From positions 124,001 through 188,000 of the forward strand of contig CAYXAA010000004.1 in the NCBI GenBank assembly GCA_964462985.1: a stretch of DNA of 64,000 nucleotides, read 5' to 3'. The position numbers and the translations under genes are program-made. How positions within the stretch are numbered: the stretch's first letter is position 1; each line of letters opens with the position of its first letter. The DNA is from CAYXAA01 sp964462985. Lineage in GTDB: Bacteria > Pseudomonadota > Alphaproteobacteria > Rhizobiales > Stappiaceae. This document shows, in pieces, positions 25,120 through 33,806 of the stretch. The notes beneath the pieces are model-generated. The model searched no databases and had not been told where the DNA came from. It was given only the letters and a program-made list of their open reading frames with translations.

Positions 25120-26097
25120 ATGCTCACCTTTGCCATCCGCCGCCTGGTCCAGGCGATCGTGGTCATGATCGTCGTGGCGTTGATTGCCTTCACGCTGTTT
25201 CGCTTCGTCGGCGATCCGGTCAACCAGATGGTCGGGGTCGAGACCGGCCCCGAGCAGCGGGAGGCGTTGCGTCAGGCTCTCGGCCTCAACGACCCGGTGC
25301 TGGTGCAGTTTGCCCGGTTTATCGTCAACGCAGCGCAGTTCGACTTCGGCCTGTCCTACCAATTCAAGCAGCCGGTGGCCGAACTGATCGGCAGGCGCCT
25401 GCCCGCAACCCTGGAGTTGTCCATCGCCTCGGCGCTGTTCTCGCTCATCGTCGGACTGCCGATGGGTGTCTATACCGGACTCAACCGCGATAGTGCCCTG
25501 TCAAAGTTTTTCCTCTCGATCTCACTGATCGGCATCTCGCTTCCGACCTTCTTCATCGGCATCCTGCTCATCTTTATCTTTTCGGTCAGCCTGCAGTGGC
25601 TGCCGAGCTTCGGTCGGGGCGAGGTTGTGCAGATCGGCTGGTGGTCTACCGGGCTTTTGACGGTCAGCGGCCTGAAGGCCCTGATCCTGCCGGCCATCAC
25701 GCTCGGCCTGTTCCAGATGACACTCATCATGCGGTTGGTGCGGGCGGAGATGCTGGAGGTGATCCGCACCGACTACATCAAGTTCGCCCGGGCGCGCGGC
25801 CTGCCGGATCGGATCGTGCACTTCCGCCATGCGCTGAAGAACACGCTGGTGCCGGTCATCACCATCACCGGTCTGCAACTCGGTTCCCTGATAGCTTTTG
25901 CCATCATCACCGAAACGGTGTTCCAATGGCCGGGCATGGGGCTCCTGTTTCTGCAGGCGGTGCAAAACGTCGATATTCCGATCATGGCCGCCTACCTGAT
26001 GCTGATCGCGTTTGTGTTCGTGCTGATCAACCTCGTGGTCGACCTGCTCTATTTCGTCGTCGACCCGCGGCTGCGCGTGGAGCGCGCGGTGCAATGA
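25120..26097 (+). CDS. ABC permease, DppB type
   Basis: Inner-membrane subunit of 325 residues. The N-terminal span FAIRRLVQAIVVMIVVALIA and the loop FRFVGDP are hallmarks of DppB/OppB. The EAA loop is LPDRIVHFRHALKNTLVPVI, and the end reads VDLLYFVVDPRLR. The ATG at 25120 follows GGGGGAT; an upstream GTG at 25069 would add 17 residues without membrane character. The stop overlaps the start of the broken GNAT gene (ATGA). Confidence 0.92.
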   Translation: MLTFAIRRLVQAIVVMIVVALIAFTLFRFVGDPVNQMVGVETGPEQREALRQALGLNDPVLVQFARFIVNAAQFDFGLSYQFKQPVAELIGRRLPATLELSIASALFSLIVGLPMGVYTGLNRDSALSKFFLSISLIGISLPTFFIGILLIFIFSVSLQWLPSFGRGEVVQIGWWSTGLLTVSGLKALILPAITLGLFQMTLIMRLVRAEMLEVIRTDYIKFARARGLPDRIVHFRHALKNTLVPVITITGLQLGSLIAFAIITETVFQWPGMGLLFLQAVQNVDIPIMAAYLMLIAFVFVLINLVVDLLYFVVDPRLRVERAVQ

Positions 26098-26422
26098 CCA
26101 TAGATCAGGACACGCTCACGCTGAGCCCGATCATGGCGGCCGATGGGGTTCTCCTTCTGGAAAGATGGCGACTCGACCAGTTTCATGTCGGTGCAGCGGC
26201 ACGGGGCTCGCCGCATGGCTCATGGCACGAACCGAGGCAGCCATGGCGTCCGAAGGGACCAGAGAAGCCTATCTGTTCTGCACCGCCGGCAACCATCGCG
26301 CCCACCGGTTCTACGTCAAGACTGGCTGGCACGATGCCGGCGTCGAGGCGACCCGCGTGCCGACCTCGACCGGCGATTTTCTCACCGTGCCCTGCCATCG
26401 CTTCGACAAGGAAATCGGCTGA
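26094..26422 (+). pseudogene. GNAT acetyltransferase remnant, frameshifted and shortened
   Basis: The start at 26094 overlaps the DppB-type stop (ATGA) and reads MTIDQDTLTLSPIMAADG, then RLDQFHVGAAARG, which is the start of GNAT motif A. Near 26195-26205 the frame changes, and the second frame gives GTGLAAWLMARTEAAM, then YLFCTAGNHRAHRFYVKTGW. That frame ends at the TGA sharing a base with the DppC-type ATG (TGATG). About 40-60 residues of the usual N-terminal half are also missing. The junctions show that it was once a coupled operon member. It probably N-acetylated an amine or amino acid. Confidence 0.75.
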
Positions 26423-27399
26423 TGCCCCACGTCGCGGGCGATGAAGCCCGATCCGCCGATCTTGTGTCGAGCCGGCCGCTGGCAGCACCGGGCCCGGTCG
26501 CCCGGGCACTCGACAGCGACATCCTCCATTCCTTCCTGCGATCCAAGGTGACCGTGGTCGCCGCCGTCGTCACCCTGCTGATCCTGGTCGGGGCGCTGTT
26601 CGCGCCAGTGATCGCGCCGCACGATCCGTTCAACCTCGCCGAAATTTCAATCCTCGACTCGCGCCTGCCGCCCATGTGGATGGAAGGCGGTGAGGCCCGG
26701 TTCGTGCTCGGAACCGACGACCAGGGCCGCGACCTGTTGTCGGGCATTCTCTTCGGCTCGCGGATCTCGATCGCCGTCGGCTTCCTGTCGGTTGCCTTCG
26801 CCGCAACGGTAGGCATCCTGCTCGGCCTGATCGCCGGCTATGTCGGCGGCCGCGTCGACAGCGTGATCATGCGCATCGCCGAAGTCCAGCTGACCTTCCC
26901 GGCGATCCTGATCGCGCTGCTGATCGACGGCGCGGCCCGCGGCATTTTTGGCAATCTCGACCGCGAGCGGTTCGCCTTCTGGATCCTGGTGTTCTCGATC
27001 GGCCTGTCGTTCTGGGTCCAGTTCGCCCGCACCGTGCGCGGCTCGACCATGGTCGAGAAAAACAAGGAATACGTCCAGGCAGCGCGGCTGATCGGCATTC
27101 CGCCATTCCTGATCATGATCCGCCACGTGCTGCCGAATGTGATCGGCCCGGTGCTGGTCATCGCCACCATCAACCTCGCGGTGGCGATCGTCACCGAGGC
27201 CACGCTGTCGTTCCTCGGTGTCGGCGTTCCGCCAACACAGCCTTCCCTCGGCACCTTGATCCGAATCGGAAATGATTTCCTCTTCTCGGGTGAATGGTGG
27301 ATCGCGATCTTCCCCGGTGTGGCGCTCGCGATACTCGTGCTTGCCGTCAATCTGCTTGGCGACTGGCTGCGCGATGCGCTTAACCCGAAGCTCCGGTAG
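26422..27399 (+). CDS. ABC permease, DppC type
   Basis: Inner-membrane subunit of 325 residues. The N-terminus is cytoplasmic, followed by a span at about 45-62 (VVAAVVTLLILVGALFAPV), then the typical APHDPF and GTDDQGRDLLSGILFGSRIS. The EAA loop is ARLIGIPPFLIMIRHVLPN, and the C-terminus has LSFLGVGVPPTQPSLGTLI and LLGDWLRDALNPKL. Its ATG shares a base with the end of the GNAT remnant, and the ATPase gene follows after 14 bases. Confidence 0.92.
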   Translation: MPHVAGDEARSADLVSSRPLAAPGPVARALDSDILHSFLRSKVTVVAAVVTLLILVGALFAPVIAPHDPFNLAEISILDSRLPPMWMEGGEARFVLGTDDQGRDLLSGILFGSRISIAVGFLSVAFAATVGILLGLIAGYVGGRVDSVIMRIAEVQLTFPAILIALLIDGAARGIFGNLDRERFAFWILVFSIGLSFWVQFARTVRGSTMVEKNKEYVQAARLIGIPPFLIMIRHVLPNVIGPVLVIATINLAVAIVTEATLSFLGVGVPPTQPSLGTLIRIGNDFLFSGEWWIAIFPGVALAILVLAVNLLGDWLRDALNPKLR

Positions 27400-27413
27400 G
27401 ACAGAGAACGACC

Positions 27414-28397
27414 ATGGCGGCCCCGCTCCTTTCCGTACGTGACCTTCGGGTTGAATTTCCGACCCGACGCGGCGTGCTGACAGCGATCGATGGCGTCTCC
27501 TTCGACCTTTCGGAGGGCGAGGTGCTTGGCGTTGTGGGCGAATCGGGTGCCGGGAAGTCGATCACCGGCACCGCCGTGATCGGTCTGCTCGAGCCGCCCG
27601 GCCGCATCGCCGGAGGCGAGATCCGCCTCAAGGGCGAACGCATCGACACCTTGCCGCGCGCGGCGATGCGCAGGATCCGCGGCAAGCGAATCGGCATGGT
27701 GTTCCAGGACCCGCTCACCAGTCTGAACCCGCTGTTCTCGATCGGCGACCAGCTTGTCGAGACGATCACGACCCATCTGCCAGTCTCCGAGCGCGAAGCG
27801 CGCGAGCGCGCGGTGCGCCTGCTCGAGGAAGTCGGGATTCCCGCTGCCTCACAGCGGCTTGCCGCCTATCCGCATCAGTTTTCCGGCGGCATGCGTCAGC
27901 GCGTGGTGATCGCGCTCGCGCTCTGCGCCGAGCCGGAACTCGTCATCGCCGATGAGCCAACGACGGCGCTCGATGTCTCGGTACAGTCGCAGATCATCAA
28001 GCTGCTGAAGCGCATCTGCCACGATCACGGCGCGGCGGTGATGCTGATCACCCATGACATGGGCGTGATCGCCGAGACCGCCGACCGGGTGGCGGTGATG
28101 TATTCCGGACGCATCGCTGAAATCGGCCCGGTGCGGGACGTGATCGCCAACCCGCATCATCCCTATACAGTCGGCCTGATGGGCGCGATCCCCTCGCTCA
28201 CCGGCGATGCCGACCGGCTGACCCAGATCCCCGGCTCGATGCCGCGGCTGGACGCCATCCCGCGCGGCTGCGCCTTCAACCCGCGCTGCCCGCACGTCTT
28301 CGACCGCTGCCGGATCGATAGGCCCGAACTGATCGATATCGGCCAAAGCCGCGTCGCGTGCTGGAAGGCGGCCGAAGCGGTGGAGACGGCGCGATGA
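27414..28397 (+). CDS. ABC ATPase, DppD type
   Basis: Cytoplasmic ATPase of 327 residues. Walker A is GESGAGKS (about 43-50), signature FSGGMRQRVVIALAL, Walker B LVIADEPTTALDV, and the switch His is in LITHDMGVIAETADRV. The oligopeptide-family C-terminal extension carries the four-Cys region CAFNPRCPHVFDRC with a further Cys in RVACW. It overlaps the DppF-type gene by 4 bases. Confidence 0.93.
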   Translation: MAAPLLSVRDLRVEFPTRRGVLTAIDGVSFDLSEGEVLGVVGESGAGKSITGTAVIGLLEPPGRIAGGEIRLKGERIDTLPRAAMRRIRGKRIGMVFQDPLTSLNPLFSIGDQLVETITTHLPVSEREARERAVRLLEEVGIPAASQRLAAYPHQFSGGMRQRVVIALALCAEPELVIADEPTTALDVSVQSQIIKLLKRICHDHGAAVMLITHDMGVIAETADRVAVMYSGRIAEIGPVRDVIANPHHPYTVGLMGAIPSLTGDADRLTQIPGSMPRLDAIPRGCAFNPRCPHVFDRCRIDRPELIDIGQSRVACWKAAEAVETAR

Positions 28398-29389
28398 ACG
28401 CCCACGGCACGCCCGCCGTCGTCGAAGTCGAAGGCCTGTCACGTACGTTCGACGTGTCGCGGCCATGGCTCAACCGGGTGCTGGAGCGCGCGCCCAAGGC
28501 TTATCTCAAGGCCGCTCAGGACGTCAGCTTCTCAATCGCACGGGGCGAAACTTTCGCCCTCGTCGGAGAATCCGGTTCCGGCAAATCGACGGTGGCAAAG
28601 ATGGTGGTCGGCCTGATCGAGGCGTCCGCCGGCGACATCCGCATCGATGGCGTCGACATGCGCAGCCGGCGTTCAGGGCCGGCGATGCGTGACCTGCGGC
28701 GCCGCATTCAGATGATTTTTCAGGACCCATACGCCAGTCTCAACCCGCGCTGGCGGGTCGAACGCATCATCGCCGAGCCGATCCGCGCGTTTGGCCTCGA
28801 GAAGGATCGGCGGGGGATTGCCCGACGCGTCGGGGAACTGCTGGAGCTGGTGCGGCTCGATCCGCGCGACGGCGCAAAATATCCTCACGAGTTCTCCGGT
28901 GGCCAGCGCCAGCGCATCTGCATCGCCCGGGCTCTCGCCTCCAAGCCCGAATTCCTCGTCTGCGACGAACCGACCTCGGCGCTCGACGTCTCGGTGCAGG
29001 CCCAGATCCTCAACCTGATGCGCGACCTGCAGGATGAGTTCGGGCTGACCTACCTCTTCATCAGCCACGATCTTGCCGTGGTGCGCCACATGGCGCGCCG
29101 CATCGGAGTGATGTATCTCGGCCGCCTGGTCGAGGTTGCCGAGGCAAAGCAGCTGTTTTCCGCCCCGCGCCATCCCTATACGCGCATGCTGCTTGAGGCC
29201 ATCCCGGACCTGGAAATGTCCGGGCGGCCGCGCAAGCCGGTCGAGGGCGAGATCCCCAATCCGATCAATCCGCCACCGGGCTGCACCTTCCATCCCCGCT
29301 GTCCGCTGGCGAACGAGCGCTGCCGCGCTGAACGGCCGGCGTTCCTGGGTGGCGTCGCCTGCCATGCGGTGGAGGAAGGGCGTATCTGA
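28394..29389 (+). CDS. ABC ATPase, DppF type
   Basis: Second ATPase of the peptide importer, 331 residues. Walker A GESGSGKST, Q-loop IFQDPYASLNPRW, signature FSGGQRQRICIARAL and Walker B LVCDEPTSALDV. The C-terminal oligopeptide-type extension contains CTFHPRCPLANERC. The ATG at 28394 lies in the ATGA junction with the DppD-type gene. It is the last gene of the operon; the copper ATPase behind it has its own promoter. Confidence 0.93.
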   Translation: MNAHGTPAVVEVEGLSRTFDVSRPWLNRVLERAPKAYLKAAQDVSFSIARGETFALVGESGSGKSTVAKMVVGLIEASAGDIRIDGVDMRSRRSGPAMRDLRRRIQMIFQDPYASLNPRWRVERIIAEPIRAFGLEKDRRGIARRVGELLELVRLDPRDGAKYPHEFSGGQRQRICIARALASKPEFLVCDEPTSALDVSVQAQILNLMRDLQDEFGLTYLFISHDLAVVRHMARRIGVMYLGRLVEVAEAKQLFSAPRHPYTRMLLEAIPDLEMSGRPRKPVEGEIPNPINPPPGCTFHPRCPLANERCRAERPAFLGGVACHAVEEGRI

Positions 29390-29411
29390 TGACGATGTCG
29401 CCAAGCGGCCC

Positions 29412-29442
29412 TTGACCTTCCCGTCGCTGGAACTCCTATCTG
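29412..29442 (+). promoter_or_regulatory. CueR/MerR-type promoter of the copper ATPase
   Basis: The -35 box TTGACC (29412-29417) and -10 box TATCTG (29437-29442) are 19 bp apart, the over-long spacer that MerR-family activators correct. The spacer holds a dyad CCTTCC...TGGAAC, close to the CueR site of copA promoters. The ATPase start follows 36 bases later. No CueR gene lies in the window. Confidence 0.75.
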
Positions 29443-29478
29443 GACTGCAACAGCCGAATCACCTCTTCGGAGATTCTT

Positions 29479-31719
29479 ATGGCGGTTGCCAGCGAAGCAC
29501 TATCGGCGCCCGGCGCTCAAATGAGCCGCACGCTCCATCTCGATATCACCGGCATGACCTGTGCCGCCTGTGCGGCGCGGGTGGAGAAGGTGCTGGAGCG
29601 TCAGCCTGGAGTTGGCAGCGCCAGCGTCAACCTGCCGCTGGAAAGCGCCGCAATTTCCGTTGCCGAGGGCGTTACGCCGGGGGCTCTGGTCGCCGCTGTT
29701 GAGGCGGCCGGCTACGGCGCTCATGTGCGGCCCGAGGACAGTGCCGCTCGTCGCGCCGAGCGAGAGGCTTCGGAAGCGCGAGCCTCCGCCGCAGAACGCC
29801 GCACACTCGCCGTTCTGGGGCTGTCGGCCGTGCTCACCGTGCCGCTGGTGCTCCCGATGGTGCTCGCTGTTTTCGGCATCGACTGGATGCTTGCGCCGCT
29901 GGTTCAGCTCGCGCTGGCAACGCCGGTGCAGATCCTCGCCGGCGGTCGCTTCTACGTCGGTGCCTTCAAGGCGCTGCGAGGCGGCGGCGCCAACATGGAT
30001 GTGCTTGTCTCGCTCGGCACCTCGGTCGCTTACGGCTACAGCGCCTACCTGACGCTCTGGGCCGGGACCGATCACGGCCACCTCTACTTCGAGGCGTCGG
30101 CCGTCATCCTGACGCTGATCCTTTTCGGCAAGCTGATGGAGGCTCGGGCCAAACGCTCGACCACGGCAGCGATCCGGGCGCTGATGTCGCTGCGCCCCGA
30201 GACCGCGCACCGGATCACTGCGGACGGAGCCGAGACCGTGGCAATCGATGCGCTGCGTCGCGGGGACCGAATCCTGGTCAAGCCGGGCGAACGCGTGCCG
30301 GTCGACGGCACCGTGCTCTCCGGGGAAAGCGAACTCGACGAGGCGCTCGTCACCGGTGAGAGCCTGCCAGTGGCCAAGGCCGTCGGTGGCAGTGTGATCG
30401 CTGGCACCATCAACGGCTCGGGCGCGCTCATTGTCGAGGCCGCCGCGCTCGACGAGGACACCAAGCTCGCCCGCATGATCCGCCTGGTCGAAGCCGCGCA
30501 GAACGCCAAGGCTCCGATCCAACATCTGGTCGACCGAGTGTCAGCGATCTTCGTGCCGGTGGTGCTCGTCATCGCCGCGGCGACCTTCGCCGGCTGGATG
30601 CTGACCGGCCATGCCGTCGACGATGCGCTTGCCGCAAGCGTCGCCGTTCTGGTCATCGCCTGCCCCTGTGCGCTTGGCCTCGCGACGCCGACGGCCCTCG
30701 TTGCCGGGACGGGCGCCGCCGCGCGCGCGGGCATCCTGGTCCGCGACATCGACGCGCTGGAGACCGCGCACGGAATCGACACCGTCGTGTTCGACAAGAC
30801 CGGCACGCTGACGGAAGGGCGGCCGGTGGTCACCGACGTCAGGGCCTTCGACCGCAACGAGGACCGCCTGCTGCGGATTGCGGCCTCGGCGCAATTGCCG
30901 AGCGAGCATCCACTCGCCCGCGCCATGGTGGAGGCTGCCGAAGCCCGTGGCCTGCCGCTGTCGCAGCCGACCGCCTTCAAGGCGGTGCCGGGCCAGGGGC
31001 TCATTGCCGAAATCGCCGGCCAGACGGTGATGATCGGCAACGCCCGGCTGATGGAAACCCAAGGCGTCGACCGCTTCATGGCCGACCAGATCATCCGCAG
31101 CCTGGCGCCGGAGGGCAAAACCTGCGCGATCGTTGCCGTCGCCGGTCGCGTGGTCGGGGTCATTGCCATGGCCGATGCGGTTCGGGCGGAAGCCGCAGCA
31201 GCGCTGGAGCGTCTGCGTGGCCTCGGCCTGAGGACCGTCATGATCACTGGCGATAGCCGCGCCGCCGCCGAGGCGGTCGGGACACTACTCGGGATTGAGC
31301 AGGTCCGGGCCGAGGTGCCGCCGGAGGCCAAGGCGAGTGCCGTAACGGAATTGAATCGCGCAGGCGCCCGTGTCGCCATGGTCGGTGATGGCGTCAACGA
31401 TGCCCCCGCTCTCGCCGCGGCTGACGTTGGCATTGCTATGGGCTCCGGCGCCGATGTTGCGCTGGAGACGGCAGGAATAACCCTGATGCGCCCACGGCCC
31501 GCGCTTGTCGCTGATGCGATTGACGTGTCGCGAGCCACCGTGCGCAAGATCCGTCAGAACCTGTTTTTTGCCTTTGTCTACAACGTGGTCGGCATACCTC
31601 TCGCGGCTCTCGGTCTCTTGACGCCGGCGCTCGCGGGGATTGCGATGGCGCTGTCGTCGGTATCGGTGGTTGCCAATGCCGGGCTGCTGAGACGCTGGCG
31701 GCCGCGCGCCGACCGTTGA
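29479..31719 (+). CDS. copA: Copper-exporting P1B-type ATPase
   Basis: Inner-membrane Cu(I) export pump of 746 residues. One N-terminal metal-binding domain has GMTCAAC (Cys28, Cys31). The transmembrane metal site is CPCALGLATP near 395, the phosphorylated Asp is in DKTGTLTEG near 440, SEHPLARAM holds the P1B-specific HP, and MVGDGVNDAPALA is the hinge. Eight spans are expected, including N and MGS-type residues in the last helices (YNVVGIPLAALG, MALSSVSVVANAG). An internal ATG at 29521 is an alternative start. The CueR-type promoter supports copper specificity over zinc or cadmium. Confidence 0.93.
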   Translation: MAVASEALSAPGAQMSRTLHLDITGMTCAACAARVEKVLERQPGVGSASVNLPLESAAISVAEGVTPGALVAAVEAAGYGAHVRPEDSAARRAEREASEARASAAERRTLAVLGLSAVLTVPLVLPMVLAVFGIDWMLAPLVQLALATPVQILAGGRFYVGAFKALRGGGANMDVLVSLGTSVAYGYSAYLTLWAGTDHGHLYFEASAVILTLILFGKLMEARAKRSTTAAIRALMSLRPETAHRITADGAETVAIDALRRGDRILVKPGERVPVDGTVLSGESELDEALVTGESLPVAKAVGGSVIAGTINGSGALIVEAAALDEDTKLARMIRLVEAAQNAKAPIQHLVDRVSAIFVPVVLVIAAATFAGWMLTGHAVDDALAASVAVLVIACPCALGLATPTALVAGTGAAARAGILVRDIDALETAHGIDTVVFDKTGTLTEGRPVVTDVRAFDRNEDRLLRIAASAQLPSEHPLARAMVEAAEARGLPLSQPTAFKAVPGQGLIAEIAGQTVMIGNARLMETQGVDRFMADQIIRSLAPEGKTCAIVAVAGRVVGVIAMADAVRAEAAAALERLRGLGLRTVMITGDSRAAAEAVGTLLGIEQVRAEVPPEAKASAVTELNRAGARVAMVGDGVNDAPALAAADVGIAMGSGADVALETAGITLMRPRPALVADAIDVSRATVRKIRQNLFFAFVYNVVGIPLAALGLLTPALAGIAMALSSVSVVANAGLLRRWRPRADR

Positions 31720-31897
31720 TTTTTCCGAATAAATCATACAAATAGCAGAGTAGGATTCTGATCAGCCGGCCCCACGATCAGGGCGGGCCGTTTCGGCATC
31801 TCGATGAGGGGGAGTTTTTCTTCCATCGGGTGAGAAGATCGACCCGAATGCCAGATTCCGCGATCGACCGCCGCGGTGCCGCGGCCCGGAGGACACG
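31720..31897. other. Intergenic stretch before the XylD-like gene
   Basis: 178 bases. An inverted repeat TGATTT / AAATCA with 8-base spacer at 31717-31736 overlaps the end of the copper ATPase gene and could be a regulator site. AT-rich sequence to about 31760 may hold the promoter. No gene. Confidence 0.4.
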
Positions 31898-33700
31898 ATG
31901 ACTGAGAAGAAGAAACCAAGTGCACTGCGGTCCCGTGCCTGGTTCGACAATCCCGACAACCCCGGCATGACGGCGCTCTACATCGAGCGCTACCTGAACT
32001 TCGGCCTGACCCGGGAAGAGCTGCAGTCCGGCAAGCCGATCATAGGCATCGCCCAGACGGGTTCGGACCTCTCGCCCTGCAACCGCCACCACCTGGAGCT
32101 CGCCAAGCGGGTGCGGGAAGGCATTCGCGCGGCCGGCGGCATCTGTTTCGAGTTCCCTGTCCACCCGATCCAGGAAACCGGCAAGAGGCCGACGGCGACG
32201 CTCGATCGCAACCTTGCCTATCTCGGGCTCGTGGAACTCCTCTACGGCTACCCGATCGACGGCGTCGTGTTGACCATCGGGTGCGACAAGACGACGCCGG
32301 CTTGTCTGATGGCTGCGGCCACGGTCAACATCCCCGCAATTGCGTTGTCCGTCGGGCCGATGCTGAATGGCTGGCACCGCGGCGAACGCACCGGTTCAGG
32401 CACCATCGTGTGGAAGGCGCGCGAGCAGCTCGCCGCCGGCCAGATCGATTACGCCGGCTTCATGGACATCGTCGCCTCTTCGGCGCCTTCGGTCGGTTAC
32501 TGCAACACCATGGGCACGGCAACGACGATGAACTCGCTCGCCGAGGCGCTCGGCATGCAGCTTCCCGGCTCCGCTGCGATTCCCGCTCCTTACCGCGAGC
32601 GCGGTCAGATGGCCTACGAGACCGGGCGGCGCATCGTCGACATGGTGTGGGACGATCTGAAGCCGTCCGACATCATGACACGGCAGGCCTTCGAGAATGC
32701 CATCGTCGTCAATTCCGCGATCGGCGGTTCGACAAACGCGCCTATCCATCTGAACGCCATCGCCAACCACCTCGGCGTTCCGCTCGGCAACGATGACTGG
32801 CAGCGGATCGGCCACGATATCCCGTTGCTCGTGAACCTCCAGCCTGCGGGCGAATATCTAGGCGAGGACTATCACCATGCCGGCGGCGTGCCGGCAGTGG
32901 TCGCCGAGCTGATGAAGGAAGGCCTGCTGCCACATCCTGATGCGCTCACCGTCAACGGCAAATCTATTGGTGAAAATTGCCGCGACGCCGAAAATCTTGA
33001 CACCAGGGTGATCCGCCCGGTCTCGGATCCGATGATGGCGAAGGCGGGCTTCCTCAACCTCAAGGGCAACCTGTTCGACAGCGCGATCATGAAGACCAGC
33101 GTGATCTCGAAGGAGTTCCGCGACCGCTACCTGTCGAATCCGGACGATCCGGAGGCGTTCGAGGGTAGGGCCATCGTGTTCGAAGGCCCGGAGGATTATC
33201 ATGATCGGATCGACGACCCGTCGCTCGAGATCGACGAGCACTGCATGCTGTTCATCCGCGGCACCGGGCCAATCGGCTATCCAGGCGGCGCGGAGGTCGT
33301 CAACATGCAGCCGCCGGCGGCGCTGATCAAACGCGGCATCACATCGCTGCCCTGCATCGGCGACGGGCGCCAGTCCGGCACATCCGGCTCTCCCTCGATC
33401 CTCAATGCATCGCCGGAAGCGGCGGCCGGTGGCGGACTTGCCCTGCTCAAGACCGGTGACCGGGTGCGCATCGATCTGAAGAAGGGCACGGCCGACATCC
33501 TGATTTCGGAGCAGGAACTGGCCGAGCGCCGCGCAGCGATGGAGAAGAACGGCGGCTTCCCCTATCCGGCAAGCCAGACGCCGTGGCAGGAGATCCAGCG
33601 TGCTATGGTCGATCAGTTCGACAAGGGCATGGTCCTGAAGCCGGCGGTCAAATACAAGGACGTCGCCCACACCTTCGGTGTACCGCGCGACAACCACTGA
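31898..33700 (+). CDS. IlvD/Edd dehydratase, D-xylonate dehydratase-like
   Basis: Fe-S sugar-acid dehydratase of 600 residues. Cluster Cys residues are seen in SPCNRHH, LTIGCDKTTPAC and PSVGYCNTMGTATTMN. The opening RAWFDNPDNPGMTALYIERY and blocks such as IAQTGSDLSPCNR, HPIQETGKRPTATLDRNLAY and YLGEDYHHAGG recall Caulobacter XylD much more than biosynthetic IlvD, judged from memory. It would convert D-xylonate (or L-arabinonate) to the 2-keto-3-deoxy acid. A xylose importer lies 25 kb away in the window; xylose dehydrogenase and later enzymes are not seen. Confidence 0.82.
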   Translation: MTEKKKPSALRSRAWFDNPDNPGMTALYIERYLNFGLTREELQSGKPIIGIAQTGSDLSPCNRHHLELAKRVREGIRAAGGICFEFPVHPIQETGKRPTATLDRNLAYLGLVELLYGYPIDGVVLTIGCDKTTPACLMAAATVNIPAIALSVGPMLNGWHRGERTGSGTIVWKAREQLAAGQIDYAGFMDIVASSAPSVGYCNTMGTATTMNSLAEALGMQLPGSAAIPAPYRERGQMAYETGRRIVDMVWDDLKPSDIMTRQAFENAIVVNSAIGGSTNAPIHLNAIANHLGVPLGNDDWQRIGHDIPLLVNLQPAGEYLGEDYHHAGGVPAVVAELMKEGLLPHPDALTVNGKSIGENCRDAENLDTRVIRPVSDPMMAKAGFLNLKGNLFDSAIMKTSVISKEFRDRYLSNPDDPEAFEGRAIVFEGPEDYHDRIDDPSLEIDEHCMLFIRGTGPIGYPGGAEVVNMQPPAALIKRGITSLPCIGDGRQSGTSGSPSILNASPEAAAGGGLALLKTGDRVRIDLKKGTADILISEQELAERRAAMEKNGGFPYPASQTPWQEIQRAMVDQFDKGMVLKPAVKYKDVAHTFGVPRDNH

Positions 33701-33806
33701 CCGAACAGCGCGGCGCGGAGTGGTGGCACGAAAAGGCCGTCCGGTTCTTTTCGGGCCCGCATCGGCAGTCTAACCTTCTCCGAACGACGCAGACGAGGAG
33801 AAGGCC

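Noticed and set aside
26165..26422. Intact small gene in the peptide operon
   Set aside because: It holds only the C-terminal half of a GNAT domain, has no ribosome-binding site, and its N-terminal portion is in another frame.
30084..31547. 487-codon minus-strand frame inside the copper ATPase gene
   Set aside because: Shadow of the ATPase, which has all P-type motifs; the antisense product is Ser/Ala/Arg low complexity.
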